IMG/VR virus record: IMGVR_UViG_3300027973_000006
Coordinates: 1-48,779 of that record
Length of the DNA: 48,779 bases
Reading direction: 5' to 3' (one strand)
DNA from: a virus
In this document: piece by piece, positions 8,329 through 15,474 of the stretch
Layout: every line of letters begins with the position of its first letter
Position numbering within the stretch: the first letter of the stretch is position 1
Program-made: the position numbers and the translations under genes
The notes under the pieces: generated by a model
Seen by the model: only the letters and a program-made list of their open reading frames with translations
Database searches by the model: none
What the model was told of the DNA's origin: nothing

Positions 8329-8790
8329 TTAACCCCTCCCCTTAAAAGTTACTTCCAACTCGTACTTCTTTAATCCGTGGTACAAAGTTACCACTTTGAC
8401 TGCTTCTACATTTGGCCCAAACTGAGTGCGAAGACCAATTTTAATTATTTCTTCGAGCTGCTCGTTAGATAGCTCGATAGAAACTACTGTTTTTAGATCG
8501 CCCATTTGCATTTTCACCTTTAGAATAGTGTCATAATATGACCCTCTTCCTGATGTAATGTCATCTATACTGGTTATGCTCATCATTTTGTTTTGGCCAA
8601 TAGCATGACTCATAATTCCGTTAAACAAAAGCCACTTCATCAACTCTTCGTCAGCGTTGACAAGTCCTGTTATCATCAATGGCTTTGCAGCTTCCAAATC
8701 ACCAGATGACATCAAACTTACTGGGGGCATAAACCCAGGTACAAAAATACGAGCCAAGTCTTTTTCAACAATGTCAATTTCATCATCCAT
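8329..8790 (-). CDS. Protein of unknown function
   Basis: A 153-residue acidic protein with a Pro-rich early segment (FVPGFMPPVSLMSS), a helical middle and a C-terminal beta-rich part ending VTFKGRG. It follows a putative structured RNA/terminator on the leftward strand and is separated from the Sak4-like gene by one base, so it is probably co-transcribed with the replication genes. AAGGGG precedes the ATG. No motif or family is recognised. Confidence 0.65.
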   Translation of the reverse strand: MDDEIDIVEKDLARIFVPGFMPPVSLMSSGDLEAAKPLMITGLVNADEELMKWLLFNGIMSHAIGQNKMMSITSIDDITSGRGSYYDTILKVKMQMGDLKTVVSIELSNEQLEEIIKIGLRTQFGPNVEAVKVVTLYHGLKKYELEVTFKGRG

Positions 8791-8813
8791 AACAATCCCC
8801 TTTTTAAAAAAGT

Positions 8814-8909
8814 AAAAAAAACTAGCGGTGTGTGTTACTAAATAGCCTCGGTAAAAGCTAATGTCTTTTTAGGGTTCGCAACGAGCTTACCCATATGACC
8901 ACCGCTAGT
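8814..8909 (-). ncRNA. Candidate structured RNA with terminator-like 3-prime end
   Basis: On the leftward strand a perfect 10-bp stem (ACTAGCGGTG at 8909-8900 with CACCGCTAGT at 8830-8821) encloses 69 bases and is followed at once by T7 (8820-8814). Inside are two further helices: 8889-8892/8872-8875 extended by 8882-8884/8876-8878, and 8857-8860/8843-8846. The result is a three-way junction. The 5-prime arm contains the stop codon of the upstream gene. It could be an unusually large terminator/attenuator or a ligand- or protein-binding RNA placed before the replication genes. Seen by eye only; no folding energy was computed. Confidence 0.5.
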
Positions 8910-9147
8910 CATCATCATCATCCAGATGTATCTCCGCATCTGGACAAGATTCGGTTTCTGCCTTAGAAGCGTTTTTCTTATCTTTAGAAATTATTGGTAT
9001 CGAATTATCACCAGAGTGATACAAATTAATTCCGTAAAATAATCTTGCTTCCAAAACAATTATTTTTTCTGTGCTTCCAGGGGGATATGGACAAAAGCTT
9101 GACGCTTCGTCAAATGAAAGAAGATTATGTTTTTTCTTCCTAGGCAT
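8905..9147 (-). CDS. First leftward early protein, unknown function
   Basis: An 80-residue protein with a basic N-terminus (MPRKKKHN), a hydrophobic middle and a very acidic tail ending in five Asp codons. It is the promoter-proximal gene of the leftward replication operon, about 45 bases from a good promoter, with GGAG 8 bases before the ATG. The opposite charges at the ends suggest a DNA-mimic-like or nucleic-acid-interacting factor, but this is only composition. Its stop codon is part of the 10-bp stem of the downstream RNA candidate. Confidence 0.6.
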   Translation of the reverse strand: MPRKKKHNLLSFDEASSFCPYPPGSTEKIIVLEARLFYGINLYHSGDNSIPIISKDKKNASKAETESCPDAEIHLDDDDD

Positions 9148-9189
9148 CTTGCCAACTCCAAACTCAGTTCCACTCCCACCACATCGTCT

Positions 9190-9218
9190 ATCCTACGATT
9201 GAATAATTTAAAAGTCAA
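9190..9218 (-). promoter_or_regulatory. Leftward early promoter
   Basis: On the leftward strand TTGACT (9218-9213) and TAGGAT (9195-9190) are separated by 17 bases, a good sigma-70-type match. It points at the 9147-1909 replication operon and is the only strong promoter seen ahead of it. Confidence 0.7.
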
Positions 9219-9238
9219 ACCCAAAACAGAAAAAAACA

Positions 9239-9258
9239 GAAAATAAAAGAAAATAAAA
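9239..9258. repeat. Phased A-tract tandem repeat between divergent promoters
   Basis: GAAAATAAAA is repeated twice in tandem with a 10-base period, inside a longer purine tract (about 9223-9260). A-tracts in phase with the helix are expected to bend DNA and could act as an UP-like element or protein-binding site for the flanking promoters. Confidence 0.5.
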
Positions 9259-9284
9259 GATTCTATGGTAATAATAAATATTTA

Positions 9285-9293
9285 TGATATACT
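9285..9293 (+). promoter_or_regulatory. Rightward early promoter, extended minus 10
   Basis: TATACT at 9288-9293 is preceded by TG plus one base (TGA), forming an extended minus 10 element. No good minus 35 is present, as is common for extended minus 10 promoters. It lies 40 bases ahead of the first rightward gene at 9333. Confidence 0.55.
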
Positions 9294-9332
9294 TATTATG
9301 TTGTCAGTTTTACTTTTTGAAAGGGGTGCGTT

Positions 9333-9527
9333 ATGTGGTATTTCGATAGAGATAATATTCTTGGTTTGGCCAGATGGCTAAAACAAGAAGGTCAATGGGA
9401 TGGTGCTGGTGGTGTTGGCAATTTGATTTATTTTTTTGAGAAGCCTTGGAAGTACGATAGTGAATGGGATGCTTACCAGGCATCATTATTGAAGGAGAAG
9501 GAAAATGCCAAAAAGACACGGGTCTAA
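9333..9527 (+). CDS. Small rightward early protein, unknown function
   Basis: A 64-residue protein rich in Trp and aromatic residues (start MWYFDRDN, later YFFEKPWKY). An AAAGGGG site precedes the ATG by 7 bases. It opens the rightward early operon and overlaps the ribbon-helix-helix gene by 23 bases. No family is recognised; size and place fit an early host-interaction protein. Confidence 0.6.
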   Translation: MWYFDRDNILGLARWLKQEGQWDGAGGVGNLIYFFEKPWKYDSEWDAYQASLLKEKENAKKTRV

Positions 9528-9675
9528 GAAAGATAGGCAGAAACTCACGGTAGTTTTTCGACCTAATTCGGATTTAAAAGAGCAGTTGAATTTTCTGGCA
9601 CTTAGCCAAAACAGAACTATGAATGGTCAGGTTCTGGATATCCTAGAAAAGTTTTTTAAAGAAAGAGTAATCTAA
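9505..9675 (+). CDS. Arc-like ribbon-helix-helix DNA-binding protein
   Basis: A 56-residue protein with a basic N-terminal arm (MPKRHGSKKDRQK), a beta strand LTVVFRP, then helix SDLKEQLNFLALSQ, a turn NRTMN and a second helix GQVLDILEKFFKERV. This is the standard ribbon-helix-helix layout of Arc/MetJ-type repressors, which bind operators as dimers through the strand. It is encoded in the first operon next to a divergent promoter pair, the classic place for an autoregulator. GGAGAAGG precedes the ATG, and its stop overlaps the exonuclease start (TAATG). Confidence 0.75.
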   Translation: MPKRHGSKKDRQKLTVVFRPNSDLKEQLNFLALSQNRTMNGQVLDILEKFFKERVI

Positions 9676-10460
9676 TGTTTCCAATTGAATATGTGTCTCA
9701 CTCCCGCCTAGAATTGTTTAGAAAATCACCTGTTCTGTATAAGAAAACATACATAGACAAGGTTGTTCAGCGTGATCCATCTCCAGCAATGATCCTTGGT
9801 TCCTTAGTTCATGCTATGTTGCTTGAACCAGCTACAGTTAGTGCCCGCTTTGCGGTTGCTCCTGTCTGCGATAAGCGAACTAAGGTTGGTAAAGAAACAT
9901 GGGATAATTTTAAATCATCTTTAACAGATGGTATTGAAATCATTACTCATGATGATGTTGAACAGGCTAATAAAATGATTGCTGCGATTTCAGAAAATTC
10001 TGCTTCAGAATATTTTAATTGCCCTGGTGTTGTTCGTGAACAAGAAATTTTAACCACTATTGAATTTGATGGGCAACCATTGCAGATCAAATTCATTCCT
10101 GATATGTATTGCGTTGAGAAGGGTTTCTTAGTCGATCTAAAAACCGTTGGTTCTTACGATCCTATGGATTGGGCCAAGGAATGTGTATTCAATGGATATC
10201 TTCGACAGATGGCTCTATATCGATTCTGTTTGCGGTCTATGCAGATTCCAATCAATGATGTTTTTCACATCATTGTTGATAAAAACGAGTACCCTTCATG
10301 CATGGTTTGCCAGTTTGATTCGAGTGATCTTGATCGTGCGGAGAACCAAGTGTTTGAAGCGATTAGGAAGTACCTTGCTGCTCATCAGACTGGTGTTTTT
10401 GTGCCTGAGTATTATGGAATTGTTCCTAAGATCGTAGCACCAGCATGGTCATGGAGATAG
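9675..10460 (+). CDS. RecE/Exo VIII-like PD-(D/E)XK exonuclease
   Basis: This 261-residue protein has the marks of the RecE/DUF3799 nuclease family: GSLVHAMLLEP with the conserved His46, an acidic residue in REQEI, D143 in IPDMYC and the D154-L-K156 catalytic pair in VDLKT. It would resect double-stranded ends 5-prime to 3-prime to make single strands for the Sak4-like annealing system. The gene overlaps the regulator stop by one base and is followed after three bases by the RusA gene, forming a recombination cassette. Confidence 0.85.
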   Translation: MFPIEYVSHSRLELFRKSPVLYKKTYIDKVVQRDPSPAMILGSLVHAMLLEPATVSARFAVAPVCDKRTKVGKETWDNFKSSLTDGIEIITHDDVEQANKMIAAISENSASEYFNCPGVVREQEILTTIEFDGQPLQIKFIPDMYCVEKGFLVDLKTVGSYDPMDWAKECVFNGYLRQMALYRFCLRSMQIPINDVFHIIVDKNEYPSCMVCQFDSSDLDRAENQVFEAIRKYLAAHQTGVFVPEYYGIVPKIVAPAWSWR

Positions 10461-10463
10461 TCA

Positions 10464-10835
10464 ATGCCAGTCGATCCAATACTCTTTACCCTTCCTCCAT
10501 CAGCAAATAACTGCTGGAGGAATTTTAAAGGCAGAATTATCCTTAGTGAAAAATATCGCCAATGGCGGGAGGAAAACCTTCACCATACGGATGATCGGAA
10601 TAGGATTGATGCCTGTTTGTTTCCTGTGGATGTACTGATTATGGTTTACCCAGGGAGAAACTGGAGAAAATCCGATTTGGATAATCGAATCAAGCCGATA
10701 CTCGATCAACTTCAGCATTGCGGTTATCTTCTAGGAGATGATACAGATTGTGTTAAATCCATCACTATTAAGTTAGGTAAAAAGCTTACAAATGGTGACG
10801 ATTCTTATGTAGCAATTGAACTTACCAAAAACTGA
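10464..10835 (+). CDS. rusA: RusA-like Holliday junction resolvase
   Basis: A 123-residue protein, close to the usual RusA length. It has the catalytic acidic signature SDLDNRIKPILDQL (D71, D73, D81) followed by GDD (92-93), and a basic lysine-bearing segment (GRNWRKS) before it. RusA dimers cut four-way junctions, here probably to resolve replication and packaging intermediates. GGAG lies 7 bases before the ATG. It sits next to the RecE-like nuclease. Confidence 0.9.
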   Translation: MPVDPILFTLPPSANNCWRNFKGRIILSEKYRQWREENLHHTDDRNRIDACLFPVDVLIMVYPGRNWRKSDLDNRIKPILDQLQHCGYLLGDDTDCVKSITIKLGKKLTNGDDSYVAIELTKN

Positions 10836-10849
10836 AAGAAGGGGTTATA

Positions 10850-11443
10850 ATGTTTAAGAATAAAGATTCGGGGAACGGAAGCCCAGAGGATAAAAAAATG
10901 GCAAAAATTTCTAAAGTTGCAGCAGTTCAAACCTGTGCTAGAAGGGCATCCTTTATTTCAAGGGAACTCACAGGTCTTGAAATCATGCCTGACGAGATGT
11001 TTGCTGCTGCCTCCGAAGCTTTGGCCAATTTGTCTGTGCTTTGGGATGATTCTGAAATAGCTAAACGCAAGCCCGATAGCTACATCAATTTTGCTGCTTG
11101 CATGGCTTGTTGCGAATGGGCTAAAGCTGTTAAAAAAACTGACAGCAATGAGCCTTACGAGCTTAATAAAAAGAAAATTTCTGATCTTCTTCAAGATGTT
11201 GCAGAAACAATAGATGGTTTGTTCCCAGGGTTAATTGAGTCTAGAGGATGTCAACAGGCTATTTATGATGGTGTAAGCGTAACTGTCAATGGAATAGAAG
11301 CTAGTGGTTGGAGATGGACTCAAAAGTTAAATGAAAGAATCGTCATACTTATGAGTTTGTATCCTATACTGAAATTCCAATCCGCAAATAGTTCTAAACT
11401 TTTGGAAATTGCAGAAGAGTTAGTTAGAAAGGAAGGTAAATAA
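10850..11443 (+). CDS. Early protein of unknown function
   Basis: A 197-residue, mostly helical protein. A polar N-terminal 16 residues precede an internal MAKISKV that is a possible alternative start, but AAGGGG is correctly spaced for the ATG at 10850. Several cysteines occur in the middle (CMACCEWAK), and the C-terminal part has a tryptophan-rich segment (ASGWRWTQK). It lies between the resolvase and another unknown gene with gaps of 14 and 1 bases, so it is an operon member. No family recognised. Confidence 0.65.
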   Translation: MFKNKDSGNGSPEDKKMAKISKVAAVQTCARRASFISRELTGLEIMPDEMFAAASEALANLSVLWDDSEIAKRKPDSYINFAACMACCEWAKAVKKTDSNEPYELNKKKISDLLQDVAETIDGLFPGLIESRGCQQAIYDGVSVTVNGIEASGWRWTQKLNERIVILMSLYPILKFQSANSSKLLEIAEELVRKEGK

Positions 11444-11444
11444 T

Positions 11445-11882
11445 ATGCCAGTATACATTAACGATGAGTTGTATTTGACTAGCCCTGAGGCCCAGTTGGT
11501 TATGGGGGTAAAGGCAGGGCTAATCGCTCATTATTTTTACCGAAACGAATTTCGTGGGGTAATAGATATGAGTGATCAGAAGCCTTTGATGGATGCGATC
11601 AGGTTAGTTGGGATTGAAATCGACCCAGTCGAACTAGAGAAGTTTAACAAGAAAAGTAAGTCTCATTTTTTGGTTCCAATGTCATCTGTATTAGCTAAGA
11701 TGATGAGGCGGGAAACAAGAAAGATTACTGCTAAAGAAAAGAAAATTGCTTTAGCTTTAAAGAGAGAAGAGAAAGCTAAAGAAAGACAGTTGATTGATGA
11801 AAAGGTTAAAGAAGCTGTCTTAGAGCAGATTAACATGAGAAGAGAAATGGAAGGTGTTTCCAATGCAGAGTCAAATGGATAA
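11445..11882 (+). CDS. Early protein with C-terminal coiled coil, unknown function
   Basis: A 145-residue protein. Residues 1-85 look globular (start MPVYINDELYLTSPEAQL); residues 90-135 are a long Lys/Glu-rich helix likely to form a coiled coil (KEKKIALALKREEKAKERQ). It starts one base after the previous stop with AGGAAGG upstream, and its 3-prime end overlaps the next gene by about 20 bases. No family recognised. Confidence 0.65.
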   Translation: MPVYINDELYLTSPEAQLVMGVKAGLIAHYFYRNEFRGVIDMSDQKPLMDAIRLVGIEIDPVELEKFNKKSKSHFLVPMSSVLAKMMRRETRKITAKEKKIALALKREEKAKERQLIDEKVKEAVLEQINMRREMEGVSNAESNG

Positions 11883-12711
11883 CAAATACTTCTTGAAAGA
11901 TCCATCTGTTATTTCTTTTAGCGGTGGTAGAACATCTGGGTTTATGTTGGCTAAAGTTCTGGAGGCACATGAAAATGTTCTTCCAGAACATATTAAAGTT
12001 GTTTTTTGCAACACAGGTTTGGAGCATCCAAAGACTTTGGATTTTGTTCAGAAGTGTTCTGAAGAATGGAAGATAGATATAGTTTGGCTGGAATATGTTG
12101 GCAAGAAGATTAAGCCAAGGTTCAAAATAACTAATCATAAAGATGCATCAAGAAATGGAGAACCCTTTAGTATTTTGATCGATGAAAGACAATACCTTCC
12201 TAATCCAGTTGCTAGATTCTGTACTGTAGAATTAAAAATAAAACTGCTGGATCGATACATGAAAGATGTTTACGGATCTTTATTCAAAAGGCATAATCAG
12301 CTTATAGGTTTGCGACACGATGAACCAAGAAGAGTAGCTAACATTAGAAAGAATTTCAGCAGAAAAAATCCAGCGTTAACTCCAATGAATGATGCTAAAC
12401 ATACTCTTCAAGATGTAATGAACTTCTGGAGCAAACAGTCTTTTGATTTGCAAATAGCACAGCATCATGGGAATTGCCAAGGTTGTTTTCTTAAGAGTAG
12501 ATACAGACTTGATCTTGTAGCAAAAGAAGATCCAGATGCTTTAAACTGGTGGATAGAGCAAGAGAAAAAGATGCTGGGTGTTGCAGAATCAAAGCAGCAT
12601 ACTTTCAGAAAAGATCGACCAAGCTATGAAAATGTAATAAAACAATCTAGAATGCAGCTTCCAATGTTTCCAGATTTTGATGACACGATTAGTTGTCATT
12701 GTACTGATTGA
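11863..12711 (+). CDS. PAPS-reductase-like PP-loop protein (phage type)
   Basis: A 282-residue member of the adenine nucleotide alpha hydrolase superfamily. The PP-loop SGGRTSG (20-26) follows a strand VISF, then VVFCNTG and later RFCTVELK, GLRHDEPRR and CQGCFLKS. Phage proteins of this type are annotated as phosphoadenosine phosphosulfate reductase-like, but the missing sulfate-assimilation partners make true PAPS reduction doubtful; ATP-dependent thiolation or nucleotide modification is possible. I chose ATG 11863, which has GGAAGG 8 bases upstream, over the GTG at 11854. The Cys pairs could bind metal or sulfur. Confidence 0.8.
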   Translation: MQSQMDNKYFLKDPSVISFSGGRTSGFMLAKVLEAHENVLPEHIKVVFCNTGLEHPKTLDFVQKCSEEWKIDIVWLEYVGKKIKPRFKITNHKDASRNGEPFSILIDERQYLPNPVARFCTVELKIKLLDRYMKDVYGSLFKRHNQLIGLRHDEPRRVANIRKNFSRKNPALTPMNDAKHTLQDVMNFWSKQSFDLQIAQHHGNCQGCFLKSRYRLDLVAKEDPDALNWWIEQEKKMLGVAESKQHTFRKDRPSYENVIKQSRMQLPMFPDFDDTISCHCTD

Positions 12712-12722
12712 AAGGTTTATAA

Positions 12723-13019
12723 ATGGATAGATATTTGCTGTCTGAATTCTTTTCCCGCTGTACTGAACACATTGTTGAAAGGGCTAATCAATACGATGCT
12801 CCAGAGCTTAATCTAAAGCGTATTGCATCAATGTGGACTAACTTCTTAAAGCGTGAAATAACCGCTTATGAAGTAGCAGTAATGATGGCAATGTTAAAGC
12901 TTGCTCGTCTTTCTCAAGGGTATCATCAAGATACCCTTGAAGATGCTGCTGCTTATATTGCCCTGGCTGAACTTCTTAAAGGTACTGAGGAAGATGATAA
13001 GAAAAGCGACAAAGAATGA
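12723..13019 (+). CDS. DUF6378-like phage protein
   Basis: A 98-residue helical protein. It matches my recollection of the DUF6378 pattern: RANQYDAPELNLKRIASMW, then an ITAYEVAVMMAMLKLARL helix, then an acidic DTLEDAAAYIALAE helix. Such proteins are frequent in phage nucleotide-metabolism and accessory regions; the acidic/His pattern resembles all-alpha NTP pyrophosphohydrolase-type folds, so a nucleotide-house-cleaning role is a guess. It overlaps the acetyltransferase gene by 26 bases. Confidence 0.65.
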   Translation: MDRYLLSEFFSRCTEHIVERANQYDAPELNLKRIASMWTNFLKREITAYEVAVMMAMLKLARLSQGYHQDTLEDAAAYIALAELLKGTEEDDKKSDKE

Positions 13020-13455
13020 TTTTGATTCTATCGATATAATTGGAACTAATAGTTATCCAGACAATTATTATGAAGGTGTTGAATCGTTTCGGTCTAAGAT
13101 GATTGCTTATCCTGACGGATGCTTTGTATGTCAGCAAGGGGATGATGTGATAGGATATATCATTTCATTTCCCTACATTTTGTTTAAGCCTTATCCAATC
13201 AATTTCTACTACAAAAAAATAGAACATCCAACCTGTTATTACATTCACGATCTTTGCATATTAAAAGAACATCGTGGAAATCAATATGCTTCTGCATTGG
13301 TTAATGAAGTTCTTAAAATAAAATCATATCCTAAAGCATTGATGTCTGTGCTTGATTCAAATAAGTTCTGGGAAAGATTTGGATTTAAGCCACACAAAAC
13401 CGAAATGTATTATGGAATGAATGCAACCTATATGATTCGACTTAGCAACCGTTAG
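12994..13455 (+). CDS. GNAT-family N-acetyltransferase
   Basis: A 153-residue protein with the GNAT fold order: N-terminal MIRKATKNDFDSI strand-helix, VIGYIISFP beta strands, then IHDLCILKEHRGNQYASAL, which holds the acetyl-CoA-binding R-G-N-Q-Y-A motif, and a C-terminal FWERFGFKPHKTEMYY segment typical of single-domain GNATs. The substrate is unknown; phage GNATs can modify host proteins, amino groups of antibiotics or modified DNA bases. The start at 12994 overlaps the previous gene and has GAGGA just upstream. It closes the rightward early operon. Confidence 0.85.
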   Translation: MIRKATKNDFDSIDIIGTNSYPDNYYEGVESFRSKMIAYPDGCFVCQQGDDVIGYIISFPYILFKPYPINFYYKKIEHPTCYYIHDLCILKEHRGNQYASALVNEVLKIKSYPKALMSVLDSNKFWERFGFKPHKTEMYYGMNATYMIRLSNR

Positions 13456-13478
13456 TTCACGCAAATGCGTTTCCCTTA

Positions 13479-13520
13479 ACTAAGGCGGTTCCTTAGTCCA
13501 CGATGCTGGACTTATTTTTC
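13479..13520 (+). terminator. Terminator region between convergent operons
   Basis: ACTAAGG (13479-13485) pairs with CCTTAGT (13491-13497) around a 5-base loop. It partly overlaps a second stem, GTCCA (13496-13500) with TGGAC (13507-13511), which is followed by TTATTTTT. The latter is a plausible rightward intrinsic terminator after the acetyltransferase gene. Confidence 0.65.
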
Positions 13521-13525
13521 GTGAT

Positions 13526-14065
13526 TCATTTTCGTTGCTCAACTTGGGAAAAGAGGGTCTTAAGGTTTTTGATTAAAACCTTTGTATCAGGAACATCAAA
13601 TACTTCTGATCTAATCCTTTTACCATGACTGTGTACATAAGCTAACAGGAATGTTTCCCACGCTCGTTGACATGGAGTTGAGTAGATTAGCTTTGCAGTT
13701 GGTGCTGACATCAAATGTTCAGAAAATCTTGAATCTAACCTAGATGTAAATCCAGCTTTAATCCTACCGTCTGAAAACTCTGGAACTAATAAGATTAGGT
13801 AGAAGAACCCATCGTCAGACATCTTGTCATTAACTGTTTCATCATCCTTGTTTACCGCAGTTCTTCCACGCATTAGCTCACGAAACAGACTGTACTGGGT
13901 GCTATCCATGACAGAACAAAAGTGTCCTTTGTCCGCTTTCATTCTAGTAAGCGGTTTCATTTTCTTTTGCTTGATGAATGTTTCTATGTTTCTACGGATG
14001 GTTGTATATGCTAAGTCAAGGTCAGCAGCGATGTCCGTGAACGACCAAAAGTTTTTGTCATCCAT
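13526..14065 (-). CDS. HTH / GIY-YIG-like (T5orf172/MUG113 type) protein
   Basis: A 179-residue two-part protein. Residues 7-35 look like a winged or simple helix-turn-helix (FTDIAADLDLAYTTIRRNIE). Residues 86-145 match the GIY-YIG-like domain of the T5orf172/MUG113 group: FYLI for GIY, IKAGF for YIG (102-106), the Arg in RLDSRFSEH (R113, H117) and Glu137 in WETF. Such proteins combine DNA binding with a nuclease-like fold and may act as homing-type or regulatory nucleases. It is the last gene of the leftward accessory block and lies just beyond a terminator. Confidence 0.7.
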   Translation of the reverse strand: MDDKNFWSFTDIAADLDLAYTTIRRNIETFIKQKKMKPLTRMKADKGHFCSVMDSTQYSLFRELMRGRTAVNKDDETVNDKMSDDGFFYLILLVPEFSDGRIKAGFTSRLDSRFSEHLMSAPTAKLIYSTPCQRAWETFLLAYVHSHGKRIRSEVFDVPDTKVLIKNLKTLFSQVEQRK

Positions 14066-14079
14066 TATATATACCTTGA

Positions 14080-14113
14080 GCCAAAAAGAAAGAGGGTCTT
14101 AACAAACCCTCTT
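14080..14113 (-). terminator. Leftward intrinsic terminator
   Basis: On the leftward strand an 8-bp stem (AAGAGGGT at 14113-14106 with ACCCTCTT at 14097-14090) and an 8-base loop are followed by TCTTTTT. It would stop transcription coming from the methyltransferase before the HTH/GIY-YIG gene. Confidence 0.75.
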
Positions 14114-14157
14114 AGGCTAACAGTATACATGATTACATGGTGTTTTTGCTAGTGGAA

Positions 14158-14736
14158 TCACCCCCATTGTGCTGCCATTGCATCTGCAATACCTTGATAG
14201 GTGGTTGACCTGATCTTCCAGCGATCCTTGGATGGGCCAAGGTTGTTCTGTCCTGATGGCGTTTGGTTTGCGTACCTGTCCTTCTTTATGATGTCAGTTG
14301 CTTCAAGCTTGGGTACACCTTTAAGCCATAAACAAGTGGACTTTGATGCATCCTCTCCGAACATCCAAGGCTGAATTATTTGGTCAGGTTTCCTGATTGC
14401 TGTATTGATTCGCCCAATAGGATTCTCCAGTACGATTTTGGGTATAGGTGCATTGAATAAGAGGGTCACGAACTCTAATGATTCCAAGGTGAGTTGGTCA
14501 CGACCTGGAATGCGTTTGTTCCAATGAAGTCCTGATGATGCAAGATAGGTGCAGGGCGGGTGAGCAATCATAAGATCCCAACCTGGATTGTTCTTAATGA
14601 ATTCGATTACATCGCCTTGGTAGTGTTGCCCTGGTTTGTCTGTAGGAAGTAAATCGCATGACCAAGCATCATGGCCCTTGGCCTTAAATGCATCCCTGAC
14701 AGTTCCGCTGTACTCGCAAGCTACTAATACTTTCAT
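14158..14736 (-). CDS. Phage-type DNA cytosine methyltransferase-like protein
   Basis: A 192-residue protein starting MKVLVACEYSGTVRDAF (SAM-binding motif I-like), with HPPC (59-62) for motif IV, in which Cys62 would be the nucleophile, and ENP (104-106) for motif VI. It lacks the long target-recognition domain of typical C5 methyltransferases, as do the short phage proteins of this type I know. It may modify phage DNA to evade restriction, or act on nucleotides. It overlaps the upstream zinc-finger gene by four bases (ATGA), implying coupling. Confidence 0.75.
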   Translation of the reverse strand: MKVLVACEYSGTVRDAFKAKGHDAWSCDLLPTDKPGQHYQGDVIEFIKNNPGWDLMIAHPPCTYLASSGLHWNKRIPGRDQLTLESLEFVTLLFNAPIPKIVLENPIGRINTAIRKPDQIIQPWMFGEDASKSTCLWLKGVPKLEATDIIKKDRYANQTPSGQNNLGPSKDRWKIRSTTYQGIADAMAAQWG

Positions 14737-15044
14737 GATTTTTCCTTGTTATATTGCTTGATTCTTTCACGATCCCACTCGAAATCAGAACGATGATCAG
14801 CCTTAAGCCTTTCATTAACCCTTGCAGCAGTCTTCAACGATAGTTTAGTATTAGCTAAAGTTGTTCGCAAGGATCTTAGCTTTGCCTTAACTTCCTTTAG
14901 TTCATCCCTTAGCTTTTTAAGCTCCGCAGTACCTCTTGCTGATAGGTTTAAGCTTTTTGTATGGCATAAATTGCATAGGTCTTTATAGCCATACATTTTG
15001 ATGATATGCTTACCGCACTTGGAGCATTCAATAGGTCTTTTCAT
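14733..15044 (-). CDS. Zinc-ribbon / coiled-coil small protein
   Basis: A 103-residue protein with a four-cysteine ribbon at the N-terminus (CSKC near 8-11 and CNLC near 27-30), then a long heptad-like Lys/Leu helix over residues 38-90. The layout suggests a dimeric nucleic-acid or protein adaptor. Its stop overlaps the methyltransferase start by four bases, so the two are coupled and it may assist that enzyme; no family recognised. Confidence 0.65.
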   Translation of the reverse strand: MKRPIECSKCGKHIIKMYGYKDLCNLCHTKSLNLSARGTAELKKLRDELKEVKAKLRSLRTTLANTKLSLKTAARVNERLKADHRSDFEWDRERIKQYNKEKS

Positions 15045-15064
15045 ATTGCTTCCTTGATAAGATT

Positions 15065-15095
15065 TTCACCCTACAGATTTAGCCTATAGGGTGAA
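15065..15095. repeat. Intergenic hairpin (member of the AC-CCTA repeat group)
   Basis: A perfect 9-bp stem (TTCACCCTA with TAGGGTGAA) encloses 13 bases in the 64-base gap between genes 15044 and 15109. No T-run follows in either direction, so simple termination is unlikely. Related CCCCTA/TAGGGG stems occur at four or more other junctions up to 17.3 kb. Confidence 0.6.
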
Positions 15096-15108
15096 GAAAA
15101 AAGGGGGT

Positions 15109-15378
15109 CTACTTATCTAGATCGTAATGCCTCCAGCCCATTTCATCAGAATATATTTTGTGATGAATTTTCATCATGTCTTTGGGGGTAGCATTGCACC
15201 CTTCAATGATTGATGTTCTTCCTTCATCCCTGCATCGTTCATCAGCTAGAATAGCTGCAATGTACCTGACGATATAGGCTTCAGAAGCCTTCAAGGTAAT
15301 AGTAACAATACGGTTAGGATCGTAATCAGGATGGCCCTTTTCAACAATTTTAGAAACTGGAACGGATTCTGTAGACAT
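15109..15378 (-). CDS. Accessory protein of unknown function
   Basis: An 89-residue protein, acidic to neutral, starting MSTESVPVSKIVEKGHPDYD. A hydrophobic stretch (AYIVRYIAAILADE) occupies the middle. It has GAAAGGG upstream and hairpins on both sides of the gene. No family is recognised. It is one of a row of single small genes each with its own ribosome site in the leftward accessory block. Confidence 0.6.
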   Translation of the reverse strand: MSTESVPVSKIVEKGHPDYDPNRIVTITLKASEAYIVRYIAAILADERCRDEGRTSIIEGCNATPKDMMKIHHKIYSDEMGWRHYDLDK

Positions 15379-15474
15379 GATGTATCCCTTTCAAGGATAG
15401 AACTTTTTGGACTCCCCCAAAATGAGGGTGCATCCATTCAAAAACAGGGTAGAAGGTGATTTGGTTTAATTTGT

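Noticed and set aside
8826-8895. 18-codon leftward ORF inside the structured RNA candidate
   Set aside because: Too short, no ribosome site and it would compete with the RNA stems.
8821-8909. tRNA-like fold
   Set aside because: A GGGTTCG-containing arm is present on the plus strand, but the spacing, anticodon arm and acceptor end do not fit a tRNA.
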